NCBI RefSeq assembly: GCF_024518835.1
Contig: NZ_JANIGO010000001.1
Span: 372,001-436,000, forward strand
Source: Limnobacter humi
GTDB taxonomy: Bacteria; Pseudomonadota; Gammaproteobacteria; Burkholderiales; Burkholderiaceae_B
DNA length: 64,000 nucleotides
Reading direction: 5' to 3'
The notes beneath the pieces are model-generated. The model was not told the origin of the DNA. It did no database searches and saw only the letters and a list, made by a program, of their open reading frames with translations. Position numbers and translations under genes: made by a program. Positions 9,798 to 18,656 of the stretch are shown here, in pieces (the stretch's first letter is position 1; each line of letters starts with the position of its first letter).

Positions 9798-10740
9798 ATC
9801 GGGGTGAATACAGGGGCGACTCCAATTTCTGGGCCAAGTGCTCAAACACATAGGCGTGGACAGGCGCAAAGTCCGCGTCATCCATGGGCTCGAAGGCCAT
9901 GCCAAATCGCTGGGGCTTGTTGGGTTCAGTTTTGTTGACCACCACCACGCGGGCTGACAACTCCAGCAAATACTTTCGCCCCGACAACTGCAACTGAAAC
10001 GCCAACAACACCTGAGTACCATCTGACCAGGGCACCGACGCCAAAGCCTCAAACTCCACACCGCCCGTGGAGAGATTTCGAATCACGCCATTGATGGGTG
10101 AGCCGTCGGCTGTATCGGCAGACAGGCGCGCAGTGGCCGGTAGTTCGCAGCCAACACGTCGAGTGGTGCGAATGGGTTTGTGTTCCAGATGGCCGTCCTG
10201 TGGCCAGGACATGACCAGCATGGGATGCGGGGACAGCAGAATTTTCTCGACCTGCGCCTTGAACCGATACACCGACAGGCCGTAAAACGACCTGAATTCC
10301 CAAACCTGACCTTCTTTGATGAATACAAATTGCTGGTCCTTGACCGGGTGACTGGTAACAAAGGCTTCTTTGCCCAGGGCGCCTACCAGTCGAACGCTGA
10401 ATGTCTCCAACTGGTCGGGCAAGTTCATTTTCAGAACATGTCCGGTCTCGGTGGGGTCGTCGGGTAGTGCTTTCAAGTGGACAGAGCGAACAGGCTGGGG
10501 GGCCGATGGTGCCACCGACCCCATGGTCGATTTGTTTTGAACCGCAAACCCTTGCTGGGCCCAGCGGGGGTTGTGGTACAAGCCCTTGGCCGACAATTCC
10601 TCCAACTGCTTGTCTGTGGCAATGGCCTGGCCAGCTGCCAAAAGCAAAACCCCTTGGCGATCATAAATCGCGAAGGGGAGCGCTTTGCCAAGTTCAATCT
10701 CGCCTTTGGCCAAGGGCGAGAGGTCTTTGGGATTGTCCAA
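9796..10740 (-). CDS. PilZ-domain c-di-GMP binding protein
   Basis: This 314-residue protein has a C-terminal PilZ domain with the arginine motif (RTTRRVGCELPA, near residue 190) and the following NLSTGG motif, the two parts that bind cyclic di-GMP. The N-terminal half is an uncharacterised region rich in hydrophobic strands (LPFAIYDRQGVLLLAAGQ), and the middle resembles the YcgR N-terminal fold seen in flagellar brake proteins. The start appears to be TTG at 10740, 17 nt after the secF stop with GGCAGGG upstream; there is no early ATG. It ends the yajC-secD-secF unit, so it is probably cotranscribed with protein-export genes. The target pathway (motility or surface growth) is not visible. 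Confidence 0.8.
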   Translation of the reverse strand: MDNPKDLSPLAKGEIELGKALPFAIYDRQGVLLLAAGQAIATDKQLEELSAKGLYHNPRWAQQGFAVQNKSTMGSVAPSAPQPVRSVHLKALPDDPTETGHVLKMNLPDQLETFSVRLVGALGKEAFVTSHPVKDQQFVFIKEGQVWEFRSFYGLSVYRFKAQVEKILLSPHPMLVMSWPQDGHLEHKPIRTTRRVGCELPATARLSADTADGSPINGVIRNLSTGGVEFEALASVPWSDGTQVLLAFQLQLSGRKYLLELSARVVVVNKTEPNKPQRFGMAFEPMDDADFAPVHAYVFEHLAQKLESPLYSPR

Positions 10741-10757
10741 AAAAGCCCTGCCGGGTA

Positions 10758-11711
10758 TTAGGGGGTTTCGAATTCCTTGTCCTTCTTGACGGGTTTGACC
10801 AGGTCTTCACGGCTCAAGCCCAACCACATCACCAAGGGACTGGCGACCAACACAGAAGAATAAATACCGAAGCAAATGCCAATCGTCAATGCCACCGCGA
10901 AATAATGCAGGGTGGGACCACCAAAAAACAGCATTGAGCACACCATGATCTGTGTGGAACCGTGGGTGATGATGGTGCGGGAAATGGTCCGGGTGATCGC
11001 ATTGTCAATGGTTTCGGGCACGCTCATGCGGCGGGACTTCTTGAAAGTCTCCCGAATCCGGTCAAATACCACCACCGATTCGTTCACGGAATAACCCAGC
11101 ACCGCCAATACAGCGGCCAGCACCGACAGCGAAAACTCCCACTGAAACAGTGCAAAGAAGCCCAAAATAATGACCACGTCGTGCAAGTTGGCGATGATGG
11201 CCGACACGGCAAACTTCCATTCAAAGCGCAGCGCCAAATAAATCATGATGCCGATGATCACAATCATCAGGGCAATCACGCCATTTTCGGCCAGTTCACG
11301 CCCCACCTGCGGGCCCACGAACTCGACACGCATCAGCTTCACATCCGGGCCACCGTTGACCAACACTTTGCTGGTCATGGCATCGTTGTTCAGCTTGCCA
11401 TTGCTGCCAATTTCACCGTTTTGCAGATCTTTCACCGCCAGGCGAATCAGCACGTCGCGTGATGTACCAAAGTTTTGAACCTGCGGCTCGGCAATCCCGA
11501 TACCCACCAGGCTGTTGCGGATTTTTTCCAGATCGGCGGCCTGGGTGTAGCGGGCTTCCACCAACACGCCCCCCGTGAACTCCACGCTCAGGTTCAGACC
11601 ACGGTGCAGCAGGAAAAACACGGCGGCTGCAAAGGTGAGAAAGGAAATGACATTGAACACCTTTGCATGGCGCATAAAGGGAATGTCATGTTTGATTCTG
11701 AATAATTCCAT
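10758..11711 (-). CDS. secF: Protein translocase subunit SecF
   Basis: SecF partners SecD in the inner membrane and uses the proton motive force to help complete protein translocation through SecYEG. The 317-residue sequence shows the N-terminal transmembrane segment, a periplasmic P1-like domain and the conserved block SVNESVVVFDRIRETFK near residue 205. It begins 13 nt after secD. Confidence 0.97.
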   Translation of the reverse strand: MELFRIKHDIPFMRHAKVFNVISFLTFAAAVFFLLHRGLNLSVEFTGGVLVEARYTQAADLEKIRNSLVGIGIAEPQVQNFGTSRDVLIRLAVKDLQNGEIGSNGKLNNDAMTSKVLVNGGPDVKLMRVEFVGPQVGRELAENGVIALMIVIIGIMIYLALRFEWKFAVSAIIANLHDVVIILGFFALFQWEFSLSVLAAVLAVLGYSVNESVVVFDRIRETFKKSRRMSVPETIDNAITRTISRTIITHGSTQIMVCSMLFFGGPTLHYFAVALTIGICFGIYSSVLVASPLVMWLGLSREDLVKPVKKDKEFETP

Positions 11712-11724
11712 GGTGCTCTTCTTC

Positions 11725-13617
11725 TCAGGCGTTCTTGGCGGAAGCGGGATTGGATTCCCCCTTCCAGATTTGTCCGATGCTCACTTTGTCCAGCTTCTTG
11801 CGGTTGCCGTACCACAGGTTAACCACGCCGCGGGACACCACCACTGAACTGAAGATGGAGGTGACAATACCCAGACAGTGCACCACCGCAAAACCCCGAA
11901 CAGGGCCGGAACCAAAAATCAACAGCGCCAGACCCGCAATCAATGTGGTGATGTTGGAGTCCAGAATGGTGGCCCAGGCGCGTTCGTACCCCGCGAAGAT
12001 GGCCTGCTGGGGTGTGGCACCCTCGCGCAGTTCTTCACGAATGCGTTCGTTGATGAGCACGTTGGCGTCAATCGCCATACCGAGCGTGAGCGCCACGGCG
12101 GCCAGGCCAGGCAAGGTCAACGTCGCCTGCAACACCGACAGCAATGCAAACAGCAACAACACGTTCACCGCCAGTGCAAACACCGAGAACACACCAAACA
12201 GCAGGTAGTACACCACCATGAACAAGGACAGCACCGCAAAACCATACACGGTGGAGTGGATACCCTTGTCGATATTGTCGGCACCCAGGCTGGGGCCGAT
12301 GGTGCGCTCTTCGATAATGTCCATGGGCGCAGCCAATGAGCCTGCACGCAGCAGCAAGGCCGTGTCGGCAGCCTCCACAGTGCTCATTTGGCCAGAAATT
12401 TGTACTCGCCCACCGCCAATTTCATCGCGAATAACCGGCGCGGTAATCACTTCGCCCTGGCCTTTTTCGATCAAGAGAATGGCCATGCGCTTGCCGATGT
12501 TCTCGCGGGTGACGTTGCGGAAAATGCGGGCACCCTGAGAATCCAGGGTGAGGTGCACAGCAGGCTCTTTCGTTTGTTGATCAAACCCGGCTTGGGCGTC
12601 GGTCAGGTTGTCGCCTGTCAAAATGACTTCCTGCTTTAGCAACAAGGAACGGCCACCGCGCTCGGTGAATTTCTGCAATCCAAACGGCACAATGCCGGAA
12701 TTCAGCGCAGAGACCGCTTCGGGGCTGTCGTCCACCAAACGCACTTCCAAGGTGGCCGTGCGTCCCAAAATGTCTTTGGCCTTGGCCGTGTCTTGCACAC
12801 CGGGCAACTGCACCACAATGCGGTCAGCGCCTTGACGCTGAATCACCGGCTCAGCCACACCCAGTTCATTGATCCGGTTGTGTAGGGTGGTGATGTTTTG
12901 CTTCAAAGCGTATTCGCGGGCCTGCTGCTCAATGGCCGGTTGCATGCTGGCCTGCAGGGTAAATGCCGTGTCGTTCTCCGGCACCGTCAGGGTGAGGTCT
13001 GGCGAGCTTTTGGCCAGAATATCCTGGGCTTTGCTGCGGGCGTCCGCATCGCGGAAAGTCATCACAAAACCAGACGGCGTGCGGGCTGCGCTGGCGTACC
13101 GCAAATCGCCTTCCCGCAAAGCCTGCTTGGCACCCGCCAGGAGCGAATCCTTGCGCTTGTCCAGCGCCTTGTCCATGTCCACTTGCAGCAGGAAGTGCAC
13201 ACCACCGCGCAGGTCCAACCCCAAATACATGGGCAAGGCGTGAAGTGAGGTTAACCAGTGCGGCGAGCGGGACAACAGGTTCAGCGCCACAATGTACTCC
13301 GGCGCATCAGCCCTGGGGTTCAACGTTTGCTGAATAACATCGCGTGCCTTCAACTGGTCATCGGTTGTTTTAAACCGCAGTTTGACCGTACCCCCACCCA
13401 AGGTTTGCTCAAAAAAAGCGCCATCGGGCTGCAAGCCCTGGGCCTTGAGCTGCTCGGTCAAGCGGTCGACCAGCGCGGGGTCAAGCTTGAGGGTGGACTT
13501 GCCGCTGGACACCTGCACGGCAGGCGCTTCGCCAAAAAAGTTGGGCAGCGTGTACAACACGCCCAACACCAAGGCCAGCAGAATCAGGACGTACTTCCAG
13601 AGGGGGTATCGGTTCAT
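11725..13617 (-). CDS. secD: Protein translocase subunit SecD
   Basis: SecD is the larger half of the SecDF complex: a six-helix RND-superfamily membrane protein with a large periplasmic domain that pulls preproteins outward. The N-terminal helix is followed by LGLDLRGGVHFLLQVDM (near residue 130) and later GMAIDANVLINERIREEL in the membrane domain. At 630 residues it has the usual proteobacterial size. The order yajC-secD-secF is the standard operon. Confidence 0.97.
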   Translation of the reverse strand: MNRYPLWKYVLILLALVLGVLYTLPNFFGEAPAVQVSSGKSTLKLDPALVDRLTEQLKAQGLQPDGAFFEQTLGGGTVKLRFKTTDDQLKARDVIQQTLNPRADAPEYIVALNLLSRSPHWLTSLHALPMYLGLDLRGGVHFLLQVDMDKALDKRKDSLLAGAKQALREGDLRYASAARTPSGFVMTFRDADARSKAQDILAKSSPDLTLTVPENDTAFTLQASMQPAIEQQAREYALKQNITTLHNRINELGVAEPVIQRQGADRIVVQLPGVQDTAKAKDILGRTATLEVRLVDDSPEAVSALNSGIVPFGLQKFTERGGRSLLLKQEVILTGDNLTDAQAGFDQQTKEPAVHLTLDSQGARIFRNVTRENIGKRMAILLIEKGQGEVITAPVIRDEIGGGRVQISGQMSTVEAADTALLLRAGSLAAPMDIIEERTIGPSLGADNIDKGIHSTVYGFAVLSLFMVVYYLLFGVFSVFALAVNVLLLFALLSVLQATLTLPGLAAVALTLGMAIDANVLINERIREELREGATPQQAIFAGYERAWATILDSNITTLIAGLALLIFGSGPVRGFAVVHCLGIVTSIFSSVVVSRGVVNLWYGNRKKLDKVSIGQIWKGESNPASAKNA

Positions 13618-13632
13618 GACAACAGAGGGGAA

Positions 13633-13971
13633 TTAACGGATGTCTTTCAGGCTGCCCTTGGGCAACACGGTTTGCACAGCAGCACGCTGAACCACCACGT
13701 CCACGGTTTTGTCGCCCAGCTCGGCGATTTCCAGGGTGATGTAGGCGTCGTTGATTTTGGCAATGCGGCCAGCCAAACCGCCGGCTGCGACCACCTCGTC
13801 GCCCTTCTGCAGCGACTCCACCATGGTCTTGTGCTCTTTCTGGCGTTTCATCTGGGGGCGGATGGCGAGGAAGTACAACACGCCAAACATCAGGATGAGG
13901 GGGAGAAAGCTCAGCAGGCTGCTTTCAGGTCCAGCTGCCGCAGCAGACTGCGCAAACGCAGAAGAAATCAC
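13633..13971 (-). CDS. yajC: Preprotein translocase accessory protein YajC
   Basis: YajC is a small single-span membrane protein that associates with SecDF and YidC. The protein has the typical short N-terminus ending in a membrane helix (LLSFLPLILMFGVLYFLAIRPQMKRQKEH) and the conserved GDEVVAAGGLAGRI segment. I place the start at the GTG at 13971, because AGGAG lies 6 nt upstream; the TTG at 13977 directly touches that ribosome binding site. This gives 112 residues. It is the first gene of the operon. Confidence 0.94.
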   Translation of the reverse strand: MISSAFAQSAAAAGPESSLLSFLPLILMFGVLYFLAIRPQMKRQKEHKTMVESLQKGDEVVAAGGLAGRIAKINDAYITLEIAELGDKTVDVVVQRAAVQTVLPKGSLKDIR

Positions 13972-14108
13972 AATCAACTCCTTGAAAAATAGAAAGGTTG
14001 GCGCCGAGTATACAACGGCTGCTCACCCAAATAGACTGCAAGGCTTGACTTGGGTTCCACTTCCCGCTTCACTGTGAGGCTGGTGGGGAAACAAATATTC
14101 ACAAAACA

Positions 14109-14651
14109 ATGAGCAAACAAATTGAGCAGGCCACGCTGGGTGGTGGCTGTTTCTGGTGCCTTGAGGCGGTCTACAACCAATTGAAAGGCATTGAGCTGTG
14201 TGAATCAGGCTACAGTGGGGGCGCAGACCCAGCCCCAACTTACGACAGCGTGTGCAGCGGCAAAACTGGCCATGCGGAGGTCGTTCGCCTGCATTTCGAC
14301 CCGGAGGTCATCAATTTCCGGAAAATACTGGCGGTGTTTTTCGCCATTCACGACCCCACCACATTGAACCGGCAGGGCAACGACATCGGTACGCAATACC
14401 GGTCGGTGATCTACACCCACTCAACCGAACAAGAGGACGCTGCGCGGGCCTTCATCGCGGAGCTTGAAAAAAAGCAGGTGTACCGCAACCCGGTGGTGAC
14501 AGAGGTGAAACCGCTGGAGAACTACTTCCCGGCCGAGCGCTACCACCAGCAATATTTTGAGAACAACCCCATGCAGCCATATTGCGCCTATGTGGTGGCA
14601 CCCAAACTGGAAAAGGCCGAGGACCTGTTTTCGGAGTGGTTCAAGCGCTAA
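14109..14651 (+). CDS. msrA: Peptide methionine sulfoxide reductase MsrA
   Basis: MsrA reduces the S-epimer of methionine sulfoxide in damaged proteins with thioredoxin as reductant. The catalytic motif GGGCFWCLEAVYN is at residues 11-23. The substrate-pocket and C-terminal blocks (STEQEDAARAF, PLENYFPAERYHQQYF) are present. At 180 residues it is a single-domain MsrA with no MsrB fusion. Its last 11 nt overlap the 3' end of the convergent tcdA. Confidence 0.96.
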   Translation: MSKQIEQATLGGGCFWCLEAVYNQLKGIELCESGYSGGADPAPTYDSVCSGKTGHAEVVRLHFDPEVINFRKILAVFFAIHDPTTLNRQGNDIGTQYRSVIYTHSTEQEDAARAFIAELEKKQVYRNPVVTEVKPLENYFPAERYHQQYFENNPMQPYCAYVVAPKLEKAEDLFSEWFKR

Positions 14652-15438
14652 GCGAACCAGCGAGCAACAAGCTGGCCCAGTGGTTGATGGCCAGGCCTGC
14701 CAGTTGCAGGCCCATGCCAGCCGTCACGGTAACGGCCGAACCATAACCGGCGCAGTTCAACCCGGCTTGCGTGTCGCAGGCATCGCCCTGCATCACAGGC
14801 TGGGGCGAATACACCGCCTGCAATTTCATTTTCAGCTTGGCATCGCGAGAAAACACCCCGCTGCGCCGCAATTGGTAACGCACCTTGGACAACAGCGGGT
14901 CGTTGACCGTGTCGCGCAGGTCGGCTGGTTGCAGCAGCCACGGCTGGGTTTTGCCACCGGCGCTGCCCGCCATGAACAAGGTTTTGGCATGCTGTCGCAT
15001 CCACAGTGCCATGGCCACTTTGGCGCGGGCTTGGTCACAACAATCCAGCACCACCCCGTGTTGGTCTTCACCCAGCTTGCCAAAGAAACGACCCAACACC
15101 GCTGCAGCATTCTCAGGGGTTACGAAATCGTCCACCAACGTGACTTGGCAATGCGGTGCGTAGGCAGCAATGCGCTCAGCCAAGGCACGAATCTTTTCCT
15201 GTCCCAAGGTGGCGTCGGTGGCCTGAATTTGGCGGTTGATATTGCTTTCAGCCACATGGTCCATGTCGACCAAGGTGAGGTGGCCAACACCACTGCGGGC
15301 CAGAGCCTCCACCGCCCAGGAACCCACCCCCCCAACACCCACCACCAAGACATGAGCCCTGGCTTGCAATGCGGTGTGAAAACCGTCGCCATACAGGCGG
15401 CTTAGCCCCCCAAACCGGCGATCGGCATCCACCTCCAT
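14641..15438 (-). CDS. tcdA: tRNA threonylcarbamoyladenosine dehydratase (ThiF/E1-like)
   Basis: TcdA uses ATP to cyclise the t6A modification at position 37 of ANN-decoding tRNAs to ct6A. The ATP-binding Rossmann motif VVGVGGVGSWAVEALARSG is near residue 30, and the adenylation-domain block DDFVTPENAA and MAGSAGGKTQPWLL follow. The start ATG at 15438 overlaps the protease stop codon as TGATG, so translation is likely coupled to the upstream protease gene. A GTG at 15441 is possible. Length 265 is normal. Confidence 0.92.
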   Translation of the reverse strand: MEVDADRRFGGLSRLYGDGFHTALQARAHVLVVGVGGVGSWAVEALARSGVGHLTLVDMDHVAESNINRQIQATDATLGQEKIRALAERIAAYAPHCQVTLVDDFVTPENAAAVLGRFFGKLGEDQHGVVLDCCDQARAKVAMALWMRQHAKTLFMAGSAGGKTQPWLLQPADLRDTVNDPLLSKVRYQLRRSGVFSRDAKLKMKLQAVYSPQPVMQGDACDTQAGLNCAGYGSAVTVTAGMGLQLAGLAINHWASLLLAGSLSA

Positions 15439-16604
15439 CACCGGCGGGCTTCCAGGTCGATCACCTGCACGTCCACCTCGCGGGTGTCGTCACCCCGCAT
15501 CACCAGCAACTGGGCCTTGTTGCCCACACCCACCGCCTCCAAGGCCTTGGACAATTGGGCAATGTTGGCCACCGGTTTGCGATTGACCGCAATGATGATG
15601 TCGCCCACCACGCCATTTTGAAGATCGAAAGATTGCAGGCCTGCCTGGTCAGCCGGTGAACCCCGTTCAACACCCAACACCGCCACACCACGAATTCCAA
15701 GCCGGCGGGCCAAGGATTCGTCGGCCACGGCAATGCCAATGCCCGGGCGCGGCAATGCGCCTTTCTCGATCAAGCGCGGCACCACCTGGTTCACCAGGTC
15801 GACCGGGATGGCAAAACCCACACCGGCCGAGGACCCGCTCTGCGACAAAATCGCGGTGTTCACGCCAATCAGGCGACCTGCCGAGTCCAGCAAAGGCCCG
15901 CCCGAATTGCCGGGGTTGATGGCAGCATCTGTCTGGATGACATCGGGAATTTCACGACCGTTTTCAACCGGCAGGGTACGGCCCAAGGCACTCACAATGC
16001 CGGAGGTGAGGGTTTTGGACAAACCAAACGGGTTGCCAATGGCAAACACCGACTGCCCCACCTTCAAATCGCTGGAGGTGCCCAGCGGGATGGGGCGCAG
16101 TGGCTCTTTCTTGGGCTTGTCCAGCAACTTCACCACAGCCAGGTCGTAGGACGGTGCAATGCCCACCAAGCGTGCGGGAATGGGCTCGGAATCGTCCAAC
16201 TGCACGCGGATTTTGTTGGCACCCTGAACAACGTGGGCATTGGTCACCACATGGCCTTCGTCGTCCCACACAAAGCCAGAACCCGCGCCCTCTGCCACCC
16301 GCCTGAAGAAGAGCTGGCCTTGAACACTTTCAGTGAAAATGTAAGCCACCGAACCTTTTGCACTATCGAACAGTTCAATGGTGCTTTTCTCAGCCGGGGA
16401 CAACTCACCCCGAGCTTCGACCACACGGGGTTTGACAGGCTCAGCGCTTGAGCCAGTGAAACTTGGAAAACTGCCATGGTTGTACAGCCAATACAGCAGT
16501 ACCACACCGAGAATGAGGGCGACAAAGCCCATGGCCGACGCCCCATGTTGCCGGCGGTGCAGCGCTGCGTGGGAAAGCCTGAATGCAGATTTGAATTGGG
16601 TCAT
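15438..16604 (-). CDS. Membrane-anchored HtrA-family serine protease (DegS-like)
   Basis: A trypsin-like periplasmic protease with the HtrA catalytic triad at H124 (TNAHVV), D154 (SYDLAVV) and S234 (NPGNSGGP), followed by a single PDZ domain near residues 290-385. An uncleaved-looking hydrophobic segment at residues 25-42 suggests inner-membrane anchoring, as in DegS; DegP/DegQ instead are soluble with two PDZ domains. The ATG at 16604 is preferred over an upstream TTG at 16634 and leaves 7 nt after the upstream gene. By analogy it may sense misfolded envelope proteins and start a sigma-E type cascade, but no rse genes are nearby. Confidence 0.88.
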   Translation of the reverse strand: MTQFKSAFRLSHAALHRRQHGASAMGFVALILGVVLLYWLYNHGSFPSFTGSSAEPVKPRVVEARGELSPAEKSTIELFDSAKGSVAYIFTESVQGQLFFRRVAEGAGSGFVWDDEGHVVTNAHVVQGANKIRVQLDDSEPIPARLVGIAPSYDLAVVKLLDKPKKEPLRPIPLGTSSDLKVGQSVFAIGNPFGLSKTLTSGIVSALGRTLPVENGREIPDVIQTDAAINPGNSGGPLLDSAGRLIGVNTAILSQSGSSAGVGFAIPVDLVNQVVPRLIEKGALPRPGIGIAVADESLARRLGIRGVAVLGVERGSPADQAGLQSFDLQNGVVGDIIIAVNRKPVANIAQLSKALEAVGVGNKAQLLVMRGDDTREVDVQVIDLEARR

Positions 16605-16611
16605 GATCCAC

Positions 16612-17244
16612 TCATACAGTGGGGTTGGGTTCAAAGTGAAACTGCCGGGCCACCTGGCTCGACTCGCAGGTTTGGACTGGCAAGCACAGCCGGCGTTCCC
16701 CTGGCGTTTCCCCTTTCAATGCCCGAAGGCGAATGTTGGTGGACACCACCGTATCGGGATCACCCACCGGCACCGCCCAATGGGCCGTGTGCGCCATGGT
16801 GGCACTGGTGCCCTCGCCCAAATCCTGCAGGCCATCGGCCAGGCGGGCGGTGTCAGCCGAGTGAACCAGGCCGATGCCCTGGCTGGTTTGGATGAGCAAA
16901 CGTCCCACCTCATCGGCCCACAAGGCGATTGGCCACAACACCAAACCGGTGTGTGAGGCCAACATCAGGGCACCGCCGTCCAGTGGGTAGATACGCCAAA
17001 TCCAAGGGGTGTATTCCAGCGTGACGTAGGCCTTTTGGGGCCCATTCTGGAAGAAGTAACGCCCATCGGCTTCGCAGCCATAATTGCGCGCAATGAAATT
17101 CAAAATACGCTGGTTGGTGATGCTCAACCCAGCAGGCACCGGCCCGGTCAGCATCCAGTTTCCCTGCGTGGTCAGCTTCAGCCAACCCGCAATGGCGGGC
17201 ACGTTCGGCCAGCGGGCCAGGGCCTTTTCAACCAGATCGTCCAT
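16612..17244 (-). CDS. Conserved hypothetical protein (DUF2946-like from memory)
   Basis: This 210-residue soluble protein begins MDDLVEKALARWPNVPAIAGWLKL, and contains LNFIARNYGCEADGRYFFQN and a YVTLEYTPWIWR segment. I recognise this layout from conserved betaproteobacterial proteins labelled DUF2946, often placed beside an HtrA protease gene; the label is from memory and uncertain. There is no signal peptide or membrane segment. It is 9 nt from the preceding SnoaL-like gene and 7 nt from the protease, so these genes form one transcription unit. Function unknown. Confidence 0.75.
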   Translation of the reverse strand: MDDLVEKALARWPNVPAIAGWLKLTTQGNWMLTGPVPAGLSITNQRILNFIARNYGCEADGRYFFQNGPQKAYVTLEYTPWIWRIYPLDGGALMLASHTGLVLWPIALWADEVGRLLIQTSQGIGLVHSADTARLADGLQDLGEGTSATMAHTAHWAVPVGDPDTVVSTNIRLRALKGETPGERRLCLPVQTCESSQVARQFHFEPNPTV

Positions 17245-17253
17245 GGGCAGTTG

Positions 17254-17709
17254 TTAATGCAAGGTGGGTTGCGGCTCGAAATCCGACAAGTCGTCTTCCG
17301 CCATTTCTTCCACATCCATGGCGGGGCTGGCATGGTGCATCACCAGCTTCCAGCCGCTGGGGCCTTTGTGAAACACATTGGTGGCATTGACTTGCACGAC
17401 ATGCGGCTCGCCCCGCGTGCTGTTCATCATGACCTGCTCCACAATGTTGTGAACGGCCACCATCACACCCTCCACACGGTGCACCGGCACCACACGAATT
17501 TGCAGCGCACCGGCGGACAGAATTTCCTTCCAGGAGTCGCGTACATCGTGATAACCCTCCACCCGCGGTCCACCCGGGTGAATGCAGACAATGTGCTCGT
17601 CGTCAGCCCAGAGGTCCATGAGGGCATCCAGATCAGCAGCTTCCAGGGCTTCGTAGAACGCCTGTTCAATGTCTTGCGGCGAGGAGTGAATCACTTTGGG
17701 TCTGGACAT
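17254..17709 (-). CDS. SnoaL/NTF2-like fold protein
   Basis: A 151-residue protein of the NTF2-like superfamily, shown by ALEAADLDALMDLWADDEHIVCIHPGG, a pattern typical of SnoaL-type or calcium/calmodulin kinase II association-like domains in bacteria. The following VEGYHDVRDSWKEIL and the C-terminal WKLVMHHASPA complete the fold. Catalytic function cannot be told from sequence. It sits between purU and the hypothetical/protease/tcdA genes on the same strand with short gaps. Confidence 0.85.
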   Translation of the reverse strand: MSRPKVIHSSPQDIEQAFYEALEAADLDALMDLWADDEHIVCIHPGGPRVEGYHDVRDSWKEILSAGALQIRVVPVHRVEGVMVAVHNIVEQVMMNSTRGEPHVVQVNATNVFHKGPSGWKLVMHHASPAMDVEEMAEDDLSDFEPQPTLH

Positions 17710-17724
17710 GGCCCATGCCTCCGA

Positions 17725-18579
17725 TTACTGAAACACCACGGTTTTGTGGCCATTGAGCACCACCCGGTGCTCGCAGTGCCACTTGACGGCCCGCGCCAAC
17801 ACCATGCATTCGGTGTCACGCCCGCGGGATGTGAGCTCTTCCGGTGTGAGTGAATGGTCCACACGGGCTACATCTTGCTCAATGATAGGCCCCTCATCCA
17901 GGTCGGATGTCACATAGTGCGCGGTGGCACCGATCAATTTTACGCCGCGATCAAAGGCCTGCTGGTAGGGTTTTGCGCCCTTGAAGCTGGGCAAAAAGCT
18001 GTGGTGAATATTGATGATGCGGCCCGGCAATTCAGCACAAAATTCAGGCGACAGAATTTGCATGTAACGGGCCAGTACCATGAGGTCGATGCGCTCACGC
18101 TCCATGATCTGGCGAATTTGCGTTTCCTGAAGCCCTTTATTCTGGTTATTTACCGGCAAGTGGTAAAACGGCACACCATAGGAGGCCGCCAACAGGGCAA
18201 AGTCCTGGTGGTTGGACACAATGGCCGGAATGTCGCAGGGCAGGTTTCCGCTTTTCCAGCGGAACAACAGGTCGTTCAAGCAGTGCCCGAACTTCGAAAC
18301 CATCAGTAACACCCTCGGCTTGACCCGGGCATCATTGAATTGGTACGTCATATTGAACTGCCGAGCCACCGACTCAAACTGCGCATTCAATGCAGCCTGC
18401 GTTAGCGTGGCACCATTGGGCAAAGCGAAATGAACCCGCAAAAAAAACAGGTTGGTTGACTCATCGCCAAACTGGGCCGAGTCCAGAATATTGCACTGCA
18501 GGTCAAACAGGAACTTGCTGACGTTGTAGACAATGCCCGTGGTGTCTGGGCAGGAAATGGTCAAAATATAATCACGCAT
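17725..18579 (-). CDS. purU: Formyltetrahydrofolate deformylase
   Basis: PurU hydrolyses 10-formyltetrahydrofolate to formate and tetrahydrofolate, balancing one-carbon pools and supplying formate for PurT. An N-terminal ACT domain (YILTISCPDTTGIVYNVSKFL) is followed by a formyltransferase-type catalytic domain with NIHHSFLPSFKGAKPY and GATAHYVTSDLDEGPII. I chose the ATG at 18579 (284 residues); the longer in-frame start at 18618 adds a non-conserved stretch. Confidence 0.95.
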   Translation of the reverse strand: MRDYILTISCPDTTGIVYNVSKFLFDLQCNILDSAQFGDESTNLFFLRVHFALPNGATLTQAALNAQFESVARQFNMTYQFNDARVKPRVLLMVSKFGHCLNDLLFRWKSGNLPCDIPAIVSNHQDFALLAASYGVPFYHLPVNNQNKGLQETQIRQIMERERIDLMVLARYMQILSPEFCAELPGRIINIHHSFLPSFKGAKPYQQAFDRGVKLIGATAHYVTSDLDEGPIIEQDVARVDHSLTPEELTSRGRDTECMVLARAVKWHCEHRVVLNGHKTVVFQ

Positions 18580-18656
18580 GGTCCGGCTCGAATGCTGTTG
18601 GGCCCGTCTGGCCCGCACCTGTGTTGTGTCTGTCTGCTGAGATCATACCCCGGGGA

